Translations under genes and position numbers: made by a program
The notes under the pieces: generated by a model
Seen by the model: the letters and a program-made list of their open reading frames with translations, nothing else
Database searches by the model: none
Told to the model about the DNA's origin: nothing
From: Coprinus comatus
Taxonomy: Eukaryota; Basidiomycota; Agaricomycetes; Agaricales; Agaricaceae
Direction: 5' to 3'
DNA: 64,000 nt
Assembly (NCBI GenBank): GCA_034638255.1
Contig: JAWPGT010000017.1
Coordinates: forward strand, 496,001-560,000
Shown: in pieces, positions 24,632 to 35,893 of the stretch
How the letters are laid out: each line of letters begins with the position of its first letter
How positions within the stretch are numbered: position 1 is the first letter of the stretch

Positions 24632-24998
24632 TCAATACATTTCCAGGCTCATTCCGTCGTGGATCTCGTAATCTGCAAGTGTAATATGATCCTTGTAGAT
24701 GGTATACCTGCACATCCTCAGCACTTGGTCTGCCCAATAGAACACCTACTTACCACTTCTTCAGCACAATCTTCGTGTGGTCAGTTCCAGTCTGTGCAGC
24801 AATCAGCTTTTTCAAGTCGCCGACTGTGTCATCAGGACTGCACTTGACCCGCACTACCAATCCCATCAATCCCATCCCTTATCACAGGCAAGTCGCAAGC
24901 GTACCTTTGCGGCCAAGTCGGTCGTTTGCAATGATCTGAGTAGCTCTTGAGTTCCGATACGCCTCACAGACAAGGGCAGCTCACCTCGATAAGTGCCA
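24632..24998 (-). CDS. HUB1: Ubiquitin-like splicing modifier Hub1/UBL5
   Basis: Four tiny exons (24998-24984, 24935-24905, 24853-24754, 24707-24632) split by 46-51 nt introns join in frame to 73 residues. Recognised motifs are [49 protein letters not shown] and [13 protein letters not shown]. Hub1 has a ubiquitin fold without the diglycine tail; it binds the spliceosomal protein Snu66 and modulates 5' splice-site use. The first exon carries just 15 coding nt. The protein stops after one C-terminal tyrosine, where yeast and human Hub1 have a double tyrosine plus one more residue. No exon is long enough to appear as an ORF, so the gene is easily missed. Confidence 0.93.
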
Positions 24999-25133
24999 TT
25001 GGATGAGGTGCAAATTAAATTCAATTAACTGCTAGATTATTCTGACATCAATTATTTGTAGCTGTTGACTCCGTAGCACATATCCCAAGAAAAGCTACAT
25101 ACTATAATGTACATCGAAATACTGAATATTAAA

Positions 25134-27164
25134 TCATGAATACGTCGTAGAGTCCTTCAGCCGCCACCGGCTCAATGGTCCCCACCACCACACTGACTGG
25201 GGTCGAGCATCACTGCTTCCTTTCGACTTCTGGGGCTGCGTTTCTCTACTGAATGATCTTCCTCTCTCAACCTCTTCAATCTCATCTTCACTGACTACTC
25301 CCTCAATATCATCATCATCCACTTCTCGTCTTTCATCCAGCTCGTAATCTTCACCGTCTGTGTCCCTATCTCTACCCCTATCTCTACTCTTCCCTAAACT
25401 TTGGTCTCTCCTTCTCGTCCTGCGAGTCCACAACAAGTTACTGATTCCCCACGTCGAACTCGAAGCATCTGAAACTCCCTTCTTCTCCATCTCTCTAATC
25501 CTCTTCACCCTTTCAGCCGCTTGCTTTTGAGCAGCAATCAAATGTGCCCTCCTGATACTCGCGTAAAATTGATGGACAGAAGCCGGCAGTATCCTCGGTA
25601 AAGTCCTCAAGCTCGTCCTTGAAGAAGTCGATGTCGAACTCGAAGGGCCACCAGATTGAGTAACTGAATGGGTTGGAGAGTCCGAATTTGTGTTATTCGG
25701 TGGTCTTCTTGGATGTTCAACTTCTTCCTCCTCTTCCTCCTCTTCCTCTTCTTCTTCCTCAACATGATTCGATATTCTAGACGTTCGTATCCTAGCCAAA
25801 GAAACATGACTAGTCCTCCTCACTCTCGAATCTGTTGACGAACTATATGCCACCCCAACATCAGCATCACCAACATCTTGTTGTTCTCTTCCAAAAGCAC
25901 CAGTAACATCTCTCCAAACTTTCTTAGCTCTCTGTCTCGTCTCCAGTCTTTTTTTCTTAGCTTCCCTTCTTCTATTCTCTCTCTTCTCCTCTTTTCTCAA
26001 TTTCTCTTGAACATCATCCTCATCCCCTAATCCACTTCCACTCCCAGCACCAACCCACCACCACCAACCCAAAAAACTTTGCCAAAGTACAACAGCCCAC
26101 ATAAGTCCAGGCAGCAACCAAACATATTCTTCCAACCTATGCACATAAAGAAAATTAAGTGCAGTCGAAATTAAAGCCAAACTCAAAGCTGATCCTCCAA
26201 ATACAGCCGTACCACCATCAGTACGCCATGCTTGTTTTCGATTTACTAGTAATCCCCAAATAAAGAGGGCTACTGTGAATAAGAGGGAAAGTGTTGCGTT
26301 GCAAACGTTTTTTATGGCTCCGGATATGTAGTTGACGGATTTGTCTTGGCTTATTGGGACTAATTGCATTACTGCTGCTACGATTGCCATTGGTCCTATT
26401 AAATATGTGTATTTTGTTTGGTTTTTTTGTTTTGTTATTGGGTCGTAGTTTCCAGACGTACCGAGAAGAGCGAATATCAATTGTTTCTCGAGACGAGATG
26501 GATAAAGTAATGTCAAGAATTGGATATGCGTAATCTAAAGAAGAAGAAAAAAGGGAAAAAAAAAGTTAATTCACCCAGGTGAACCACCAAAACAAAAAAG
26601 AATAATACACACTTGAATAAGACCAGAAGTCGAGGCATTCATAACAAACCAAGTAGCTTTCTCCGCAATACTCCAAGCTTCCGGATTCACATCTATATCA
26701 TCACCAACACCACCAGCATTTCCAGGAGGAACATTAACCGCAATATAACTCAACATATACGGCCAATTTTCACTTTCTGATAAACTTGTAGATAACACAA
26801 CATGAATAGTAGCAATGAGTGAAATCAAAAGTGTAGTCACTCCAGAAAGTTGAAGAACATAATTCACAGGAGCTAATGGCCAATGATATTGAGCTGTGAA
26901 TATTAGATGGATGAATAAGACGACTGTTAATGTTAACACGACGCCTGTTAGAAGGATTTGAACAGGGAGTGAGCGGACGAAGGGAGGTCGATATTGGAGG
27001 TATGGATCTTCTAGAAACCTAGAATAGGAATATTTTTGGTTAGATAGAAATGATAAGAAAGCGAAGAGGACTTGCCCATCGCCGTGAAGTTCGTCCGCAG
27101 TGACGAGAGTTGCTAGGAATATGACGAAGAGCAGTGTGCGTTTACAGAGATCATGCAAGTCCAT
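25134..27164 (-). CDS. Multi-pass membrane protein with acidic/coiled cytosolic tail, unknown function
   Basis: Three exons (27164-27076, 27018-26613, 26534-25134) give 631 residues. The first intron (27019-27075) uses a GC donor and is a multiple of three; the second (26535-26612) is GT-AG. An N-terminal hydrophobic stretch (LLFVIFLATLVTA) looks like a signal peptide or first membrane helix. About six further hydrophobic helices follow, including IVAAVMQLVPIS and LSLLFTVALFIWGLLV. The last 300 residues are soluble: Lys/Arg/Glu-rich, with a run of glutamates near 25720-25765 and Ser/Arg clusters. I do not recognise a named family; it may be a conserved fungal membrane protein of unknown role. 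Confidence 0.7.
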
Positions 27165-27680
27165 CGCTAACCATCCTCTCTTACCTTTCTCAGGTGGGAG
27201 TAAGGCCTGCCAGGACCCCGAAACCCGTGTATGGGACCCTGAGTTAGTCTCTCCGTCTTTCCGACTTCCACGGAACGCTATTTACAGAATAGATGGTCAA
27301 CATGGCAATTACATAGCAGTTCATCGACTAACCCACAATCATATAGTATCGCTCCAACATTCCGATTCCACCGTGAATTGTGAAAAATGATATAGCCAAA
27401 GGTTACTAACAGGTACTTATAACAGAGCTGGGTTACATTGGATACCATATCCAGATTAGTTATAGCAAGCAAAAGAAAATACGGTAGTACAAGAAGTTAA
27501 GGAATAGATCTTGTTAGAGATGACAATCGTTAGTGCCGATACGTCGTGTCCATACGGTGAGCGTCGTATTTATTTACAAAATGAGAACTTTGGCGGATCT
27601 TAATAGTCCTATCCGAAATCCTGAATATTCCTGATATTCATATCGCACAGTTGTTGGTGTCCGACTTCGAGTGCTCTGGT
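27165..27680. other. Intergenic region, no gene recognised
   Basis: About 500 bp between the membrane protein's start and the coiled-coil gene's likely stop. Nothing recognisable beyond short open frames. Confidence 0.35.
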
Positions 27681-28932
27681 TTAACTTGTAGCCTAAAGTA
27701 AGATCAACATTTAAACAAAAACAGGGTGAAAAAAAGGCATACCGCCAATTGATACCTGACACCAACAAAATGCATAAACTTATTCAATTTGGCATCTCTC
27801 GATTTCTTGATAGGTTGCCCAAATTCATACTGAGTCATTAGAGTGTCCAAAGAAGGTCCTAGCTCACATCGTTTAATGTGTTGAAGCGAGAGAGAGATGT
27901 GGAATGAACATACCATCCAAACTAAATAGTTCATTCAAATCTTTAGGAAAATCCGGACTAACACTATCACTATTTGGTAGATAAATAGTATGAAGTGCAT
28001 CCTCCGGTTTATTTGCCCGTAACAATCCATTCAATCGCCGTGATTCTCTACAAAAAAACGAATTTAAGATTAATTACCCAAAGCATGTATCAAGAAGAAT
28101 GAAAAACAATAGTACATACGAATTATGCAACGCACGATGAAGATCCTCATACTCTTTTTTATTACTAACCAATTCTTGTTGAACATCTTCTGGTATATGA
28201 TTCTGCAAACAACGTGCAACGTGCTCCTTAACCAATTTCTCAATTTCATCAGTGATATCTTGCTTGACTAAATCAAGTAATCATCGTCATTGTCAGTCGA
28301 TCGAAATAAGTAAAATGTGGGGTATGAAAGTGATGGGAGCAGCTGATTTGCAATTCTAAAATGACACTTACCCTGATTTCTCATTTCTTCACCTTCCCTT
28401 GCTAAGACACTATCAATAATACCTAGTTTTTGTATTAAGTACAACAAGAAAATCGGAAAGGTTAATTAAAAAGAACTCACCTTGGATCTCATCAATACTT
28501 TCTCTATGCCTTGCATCCTGTTCTAACATTTGTTGACGAAACCTGGAAAGACAAACAAAAGAATAGAAGGAAATACAATGAAGTATGGATAAAAGTGAAA
28601 TATGTAGAAGACAGACGTCCACAAGACCAAGAAAACACATAGAATATTAGTATTCATTCACTAAAAGATTACCACTATGAACAGACTCTTTAATCTCTTG
28701 CGGGTTTCCTAGTTTATCGCCCAGCAATGCAACTTGCATCGCTTGACTATTGAGCCCAGAAACATGAGAGCTTAAATTTTTCTACACGCACGAATGCGCA
28801 GCAAGTTAGTGGTTGTAAATGGATAATAAGGAATGCTAGGTATCATACAGCGGGATTTGGGCTTGGCTTGTTAGATGTTGAATTTGACAAATAAGCGATG
28901 GACGGATTGGTGGTGGAATGTAGATGCTCCAT
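27681..28932 (-). CDS. Conserved-looking coiled-coil protein, unknown function
   Basis: Several short exons on the minus strand appear to form one gene starting at the ATG at 28932 (MEHLHSTTNP). Pieces are NPQEIKESVHSG, FRQQMLEQDARHRESIDEIQ, VLAREGEEMRNQVKQDITDEIEKLVKEHVARC and EDVQQELVSNKKEYEDLHRALHNSESRR. The heptad pattern of the middle exons predicts a coiled coil. A later segment (NKPEDALHTIYLPNSDSVSPDFPKDLNELF) resembles a short globular tail. The last intron (GTATGC donor near 27740) and the stop at 27681 are tentative. No family was recognised. It may be a structural or adaptor protein. Confidence 0.55.
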
Positions 28933-31245
28933 AGAGAGGATGATACACGAGTTGGTGGAGAGGAAGAGCCAAGCAAAGTCGATGCACTCGATGACGTCGT
29001 TTGACCTCAGTGTAATATTAGGTAATAAAAAGACCTTTTGATAGCAAGCGAAGTTGGCGCTCAAGTTCACCCTCGAGGATTTAAGCTCAGCTTGCACTTA
29101 GATCAAATGTACTAAGAGATACGATGGGGTAAAATGCAAAGACTTGAAGCTCTTTTGTCATCTGTGAAAGTTATTACATACGAGTATCAAATTTTCTCAA
29201 ACTTAACGTCGAACAAAACCCGTGCCAGTATTTGGGTAGGAATCTGAAAATAGCAGCAACAACACATCATACTACCTGTTCCCAGTTCCGAACTCGCAGA
29301 AGGTAGATGTTCATTCATTATGCACGTGTTAGACACCTGTTGCCTGCCTGTTTCGGGGGACAAGGTTTGTTCTATTTATCGCTAGACATATACGGTTAGG
29401 GTTTAGACTTGGCTTTGGACTTCACTGGGCAGTTTTAAACGAAGGAGTATCAGCCCCACTAATTTGGTAAGGCGACCAAAAAAAAAAAAAAATCTCGCTA
29501 AGGTTCCATACAGCCTTACAGAGTAAAAGCATCAACCTAACCCAATCCTCCAATGCGCAAGTAAACTTTGGAAAAAGAAAATAAGTAAAAATAGTGAGTC
29601 CTAAATCGGGCTCTCTGTGGCTTGCGAGAGCGCTGTCAAAACCTGAAAGTGGTGGGTGCCGTTATAGAATGGATATCCTACGTCACAACGGAGTCCCCCA
29701 ATTTCGTCAACATAAGCATAACACCAAAAAAAATTGCGTTGCAAGCCATATCTATTTTTGTAACTATCGGGGGAAAAACAAATAAGTACACAAGTCTATC
29801 GCCAATGCGAACACGAATTTCCTTTTGTTGCTGGCTATGTAAATGCTTCCTCAGAGCTAGAAGCCAATATGTGCGAACTTATCTTTTCGAGAAACCTAGA
29901 TGTTATCGGCGTAGCAGACGGAACATTGAACAAAGCCTGGTGGCCTCGGCCTTCAAAAAGAGCTTCAGGCCAAGTTCGGGTCTGTCGTAACGTTAATGTC
30001 TACTAACCTTCGGAGACAGCCGTTTCACATTGACACAGTGCTATGTACTGAGAGCGTTTCACCACCGACTACGTGTACGTGTATCAAGAAAAAAGCACAT
30101 GAGATTCCGCTCGCTTGAAAGCATTTTTAGGCTGTACTCCGAACGAATTTATCATCAAAAATCCAATGTCTGTGCAATTAAACATTGGATATTTCAATTT
30201 TGTAGACATGGGAAATCCCATGTAGTACATAAGAGTATCTTAGTACTTACCAGTTAGTACCTCACATCACGACGGACGTTCTTCGCCTTGGAAACAAATT
30301 ACCAATGGTTTTAAATTCGAATCTGGATCGACTGGGCGGTCATCATAGGCGTCGGCGGTGTTGAAAGATTGTTGGTTGAAGGTGTACCTTGGTGTATTGC
30401 ACAAAGACTCTACCCCGGATAACATAACTGAGAAAATAAGAAGAGCCCTTCCTTGATGATGCAGTGCCACTGAGAAGACTTGCTTTGACTCATACTTGTC
30501 CCCAGGTAAACCCTTTCTACAAGTATATTGACTTTATCAGTGATAAAATGGTCATGTGCATGACCCATGATACGGAACTGATACGGAATTTTGTTCCATT
30601 CTCGACTTTGAGGGAAAATTGAATGGCTTATATTAGGACAAAATGCCCAAAAGTGATTCATGAACGTTCGTCTGGGGTCAAGTGCTGGATATCAGTATCA
30701 AGCCACAACATAATGGAGGCTCCTGATTGTACGTGATTGCCTAAAAGGCCTCGTGTTCTGCTGTGCACTGGATCAACGAAACGGCAATCGTCGGCACCTG
30801 ATGGCACCTGCTTGTATTGGGCGCCAATATCTGACTCTTGTGTATATATGTGGGAGGACGAAAGGGTTATAGGGATAACCCCCCACCCCTACCTTTTTAT
30901 CTTTTCACTGCGAGAGATAAACTCCTTCACTTCCTGCAGTGCAAACTTTATCTCTCTGGTCATTGTCATTCCGTGATCTTGATCTAAACAACACGTTCCA
31001 TATATCGTCGTCCGCGTCGTAACTATATACATAGTGGTCGCACGCACGGGCGCTTTTTATAACTCAACGTCCTATCTGTTCCACGCGGCAATTGTCAATA
31101 CCTCAGTGTAATACGTTCATCGCCATATCAGTCTTTTATCTCTCCAAGTCTCTTGGTGAGTTTGATGTATCATCTATCAAAATCAAATCCTCCAAGATTC
31201 TCATACATACCGCATCTTCAGTCACCCCATCATCCTTCCACAACA
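28933..31245. other. Long gene-poor stretch
   Basis: About 2.3 kb without a convincing gene. It contains a poly-A run at about 29478-29493. An open frame at 30267-30470 on the minus strand ends in protein-like text (NTADAYDDRPVDPDSNLKP), possibly an exon or relic. No RNA gene was recognised. Confidence 0.4.
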
Positions 31246-31565
31246 ATGAGCTCTTCAAAAGCCAACGGCAAGGCCAAAGCTTCTCCCGGCAGAGCTGCAC
31301 GTCCCACCTCCACTGCTACCACCTCGTTTGGTCTTTCTCCAAACAGACTTTATGATGATCAGCTTCGCGCTTCACCTATGCGAGAATGGCCCGAAGTATG
31401 GTCTCAGATGGAAGGTGTCTCCGGATCAAGGTCAAGACTGAGCGCAGATTGCTGGGAGAGTGTAGGTGCTTCCAAGTGGACACATCAGTGAGTACTAAGG
31501 CTTAGCACTGCAAATGTTTTTCGCGTACTGATCGATTACTTTTCGGCAGGAGGAGATGTGAATAG
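31246..31565 (+). CDS. Small orphan protein (85 residues)
   Basis: Two exons (31246-31487 and 31550-31565) with a 62-nt GT-AG intron encode 85 residues. The N-terminus is rich in Ser, Ala, Lys and Gly and probably disordered. It is followed by FGLSPNRLYDDQLRASPMREWPEVWSQMEGVSG, which looks helical and conserved in style. The protein ends RRCE. The ATG context (ACAATGAG) and the clean intron favour a real gene. I recognise no family; no signal peptide or membrane helix is visible. Confidence 0.5.
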
Positions 31566-32018
31566 ATACTTGTTCGTTTACGACTGTACCCTATGTTTTT
31601 TATTACTGTTCGGTACGCGCTTTCTCAGTAATCTACAAATGCAACAGCGGCTGACTGCAGATCATCCTTTCTAGCATTATAACCATGGAATTCCTATATC
31701 TATGCCCCGCCTGATTTTTTTTTTTTGTTTCGATATGACTACGTACCAGCCTCGGTGTGTTGCATCGTGGCTAGGGTACGGATAAATATGTATGTATAAT
31801 AGCAATATATTTGATGGTACATGACGAGCAAGGCATCCGAGGGCTGTTTGGAATCGTGGGAGTTTTCAGCTTCTAAATCTTATCTGGCGGATTGCTTTAC
31901 GTGCAACAGAAGTGTCCTGGCAAATATTAATAGCCATGTCCTCCAGCCTTCCGCTTCTTAAACCTTCCTCTACTTCACCTTCAACCAACACCCCCTCCTA
32001 CGGCAAGAAAAGTAAAAA
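31566..32018. other. Intergenic region
   Basis: About 450 bp, AT-rich with a T run near 31708-31722. No gene seen; it probably holds the 3' end of the small gene and the cupredoxin promoter. Confidence 0.35.
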
Positions 32019-32800
32019 ATGGTCTCCATTGCCTCTGTCGTCGTTGCTGTACGTTGCGCCATTTAGCACTAATACTGCAAATCTAACTCTTCGTCTAGTT
32101 CTTTGGGTTCCTGACTGTCGCCTCTGCCAAGGTCATCGTTGTAGCCGTTGGTGGAAATACTACGAATGATGCCAGACTAGTTTTCCAGCCTCCTACAGTC
32201 CTGGCTAACCAAGGAGATGTTGTTTACTTCAACTGCATGTTTTTTTTTTCTGAACGGTACAACTTTTCCCCTAATATCCGATTCAGTTACCCAGGGCAAC
32301 CACACCGTTACCCAGTCAGTCTTTGCTGCTCCTTGTATGCATGCCCACGACTTTAACGAGACTATAAACGGCTTCGACTCTGGTATTCGAGAGGCTGGTA
32401 ACTTCCAGGCAATCACCAATCTCCAAGTTCCAATTTACGACAACACTACCACCATCTGGTTCTTCGACTGGAACACCTGTGCTGAGGGTGGTGTTGGTGG
32501 CATTAATGTCAACGAGTCCAGCTGGGAAACGTACGACGGCTTTGTGGTGAGCATCCAATGAAAAACACGGGAAGCGATCGAGAGATTTTAATCGAGGTCT
32601 AATTATAGCGCAACGCACTTCGTCTTAATGGTTCCGAGGCACAAACAGCAACGTCCTCTTATTCCACCGCGTCTCGTACAAACACTGCAGCTGGCTCCCC
32701 CTCAAACACTGACACCGCCAGTGATTCTACTCGTTCACTTAAGTTGGGAGCCGCAGGAGCTATTCCTCTTGTCCTCGGTGCTTTTGCGTTGTTGGCCTAA
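32019..32800 (+). CDS. Secreted, probably GPI-anchored cupredoxin-fold protein
   Basis: Four exons (32019-32048, 32099-32234, 32287-32546, 32609-32800) give 205 residues. An N-terminal signal peptide (VSIASVVAVLFFGFLTVASA) precedes a cupredoxin domain: KVIVVAVGG, NQGDVVYFNFTQGNHTVTQS, FAAPC and WFFDWNTCAEGG. The NHTV histidine and the later cysteine could serve copper binding, but a full type-1 site is not evident. A Ser/Thr-rich linker and a C-terminal hydrophobic tail suggest a GPI anchor. The second intron (32235-32286) starts with GC; using it restores the family motif across a 10-T run that otherwise looks like a frameshift. Such proteins are common in agaricomycete cell walls; their role is unknown. 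Confidence 0.85.
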
Positions 32801-33589
32801 ATTTGGAGTATAAATGGAGGTAACGTTAGGATGGCATTTTTACTTAGTCGAGAAAGTTCACGTTCTTCGCTCATTTCTCTCATGGGAATAAAGTCTCGTC
32901 CTGCATGGGCTCCCTTGCATTCTTTTTTATTGTGCTTTTGTGATTCCTTTGTCTTGATTGCCTCGTATTTTTTTCTTCTCGTTTTGCGGAGTTGAGGACA
33001 GTATATTCAGTGTTCATTCGTGTTTTGTTGTCATTATTTTTAAAACGAACAGTGATATATGTATAGTTAAAACTTGATTCACTCAAGATGACATGCGTGT
33101 GTTCGAGCTAGTTTTCTTTCGTAAAAGTGCTCAAGGTCCCCGAGTTTAGAAGGTTATACCCATTTTGTGTCAACAGAGAACCTCAATATAGTCACACTTC
33201 TTTTCCTTCTATGATTCTGGGGCAATTCTATGGTCTTCGAAGGCCATTGTCTTCGGTTACCTCAACTATTAGGTACATGCTTGATTGGTTCGACTTCCAT
33301 CAATTAAAAAGCGGACTTCGTGTTGGATACATCCAATAAATATGAGGAAGATTTTATGAAGGAACACACGTGCCGAACTAACGCGTCAACTTTTATCATG
33401 ACAGCAATACTGGATGTGGGCTGCGGAGGGCTGGGTATTAAATCTATGAAAACTTGGCCTTGCAATATATGTATGGACCTATTAACAGTACAGCATGAGT
33501 GACTATAAAACGAGAAAGGAATATCCAGAAAATAAAATAAATCTAAAATTAGATGGGTGATTGAGAACGTGAATGTGCCGAGGTTATCG
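32801..33589. other. Convergent intergenic region
   Basis: About 790 bp between the stops of the cupredoxin and TIM22 genes. Only short open frames without motifs; both 3' UTRs must lie here. Confidence 0.35.
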
Positions 33590-34310
33590 TTAATCGTCAC
33601 TACAGGAATCATTAGCACAGTGACAAGGAAAATGCAAAATAATGACGCACTCAGCCGGTTCTCTGCGTAGAAAGAGCATGTCAATAGCTGCTGAAAAAGC
33701 TGCGAATGCCATGCCACCACCAAAGGCGGCTTTCGGACCAGAGTTTCGTGCAAGTATACCACCAGCAAGAAAACCTGACGAGACAGAGTTCCAAATATCA
33801 TTCTTGGCGCGGTACTGGGCAGGTGGATGAGATGAAAATACAGTCAAAATGTATGCATTCGAACATACCCCTTCTATCACACATTCGATACCTGCAAATA
33901 GTGCTCCAACCTTTCCAAAACCTTTACCACTAGTCCACATTCCCTTACCCATCTCCTTGAAGATCTGTCCTGCCTTTTGTGTGGTATTCATGCCGGCTTG
34001 TGTTTGTTGCCTCATTAGAGGATCTTCATATGCAAATGATGCGGACATGAGCGAGAAAAAGGCACCAATACCGAAACCTAGAAATGGTTTTAGCATCAAC
34101 TGAGTAGCTCGCATATCGTATCATACCCATTGTCCCAGCCATGACAGTTTTGGTTGCACAAGACTCCATAGCCATTGAAGCAAAGTTGGAGTACTTTTCT
34201 TGTTGTTTAAGTGCTTCCCGGTCTTCTTCCGTGAACCCTTGTGGCAGAGGTTCCTTGCCTGGTGCCCATATTGGAACCTGACATGGGTACCTGTTGAAAT
34301 TTGAGTTCAT
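33590..34310 (-). CDS. TIM22: Mitochondrial carrier translocase subunit Tim22
   Basis: Four exons (34310-34127, 34077-33869, 33814-33651, 33599-33590) give 188 residues. The Tim17/22/23 fold is seen from [23 protein letters not shown], the insert [36 protein letters not shown], then [22 protein letters not shown] and [11 protein letters not shown]. Cysteines in the first and second helices are placed as in the Tim22 disulfide pair. The last exon codes only the terminal Asp residues (REPADDD), the family-typical acidic end. Tim22 forms the inner-membrane channel that inserts carrier proteins. Length and motifs are complete. Confidence 0.94.
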
Positions 34311-34492
34311 GGTTACAGGTCTACGAGCACCCCGTCAGTCGCGTATACTGTAGTTCGTTTGTAAATTTGATCCTCGTCAGCGGTGTTCCGCTATTTGGAC
34401 TTGCTTGGCAAGACTTTCCGAGTTCAAAAAACATAAATATCAATGTATCATCACATTTCATTGCATACGTACCTCTCCTTTTCGACTCTTCA

Positions 34493-35893
34493 ATGGACAC
34501 CTCTGCTTCACCTCAACATTTACCTCAGTATATGCTATATAGTACTACAGGAAGCACTTATTAACTCAGGAATAGGGAAACCGGACCTATCAATCAGCTC
34601 GGCGACGAAACTCTTGTGTACATACTGGAGTACTGCTGTTTATCATCTACCCGTCCTCAATGCCATTTGCGACTTGTCAACAAACGATTCTCTGCTTTGG
34701 CTCTACCTCCCACTCTGAGGACGATATCCATACACTCACCGGAAGAATTGGTCCGATTGGTACATTCAGCACACAGTCCATTGCTTAACGAGGAATTTTC
34801 CAAGCATATACTCTGTTTGGAGATTTGTTTTATACCGCACAACTTTGTACTCAATGATACGGATGACCTACCGAAGATGTGTCCTAACTTGATTGTTGTA
34901 CGATTCCGGTTTGACCTCGGCGTGGATGCGACGAAGCTACCGGAAGAAAGGGCGTTTGACCGAGTTGTAACTCACGATGCTACCTTTGCAAAGAAACGCG
35001 AGGCTAGTTACCAGACATGGACGGAATTTTTATCCAAGTTCAATCCAAAGAAATTTGAATGGATCGCAAGTCACAATCAAACCCTCCGACTGGTTGGTGT
35101 ACACCCACATTTACGTCAACTCTTCTCTTCCTGGACCAATTTGGATCTGATCTTCTTGGATGGTATATGTCTCCTCGAGGAGAATAAAAAATTGGAACCG
35201 ATCAGTTGGCAAGTGTGGCTCCCAACGAATACAGTTGTCATTCGAGGTCCATTTTACTCCGGTATTCTGCATTTCCTCTACAAGATTGAAAGGATCCATG
35301 CTGCTCCTTCATGTCATCTTTTGATGCTCGAGTCCTGTGATGATGCCATGGAAATGCGACAACCATATGCACATGGTGTTCCCGCGGTCTCCTTGCCTGA
35401 TAATACCCTAGTAACCACGGTTGGCTGGTCTTACGCGGAACGGAATATGCTGGTTTCAGGACTATCAAACGACCCTTCCCGAGCACCGAGGGAAACCAAC
35501 GCAGGTACTTCGGAAAGCCAAACAAGTTTTACTTTGGTCACCCAATCATCCTGCGTCAGCGTAGGGGGGGCAGCGTGTGTGGTTATTCTCTGTCTCATCT
35601 TCTATTTCCTGGAGATTCCTGTCATTGGGACAGGTAATGGTATTCGCTCCAATTCCCACAATATGAGTCTTGACCTTGGGACACGCTTCCATTTCGCTGG
35701 ACTCTTCAAGTATAATAAGACCTCGTACCCAGTATATCCATTCTATCCAATCGCACCCAGCCATGAAAAATCACAAATATATGCTGTAGCAACGACTTCA
35801 GTTGATGTTACGGAACCTGTTACAAGTTGTTGGTGTTCCTGCGACAATATTGGCGTTTCTCTTCCTAGCATGAAGCAGATGGTCTACTCCTAA
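34493..35893 (+). CDS. F-box-like protein
   Basis: Two exons (34493-34527 and 34570-35893) around a short 42-nt intron give 452 residues. The first exon supplies the ATG; the second would otherwise open with a stop. Residues 18-55 form an F-box-like motif: INQLGDETLVYILEY, then RLVNKRFSALALPPTLR. The rest has scattered hydrophobic repeats but no clear leucine-rich pattern. Near the end a very hydrophobic stretch (ACVVILCLIFYFLEIPVI) is unusual for an F-box protein and may be a membrane anchor or mis-predicted coding sequence. F-box proteins recruit targets to SCF ubiquitin ligases; the target is unknown. Confidence 0.6.

Noticed and set aside
32217..32561. Frameshift in the cupredoxin at the T run
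   Set aside because: A GC-AG intron explains the frame change and restores the family motif.
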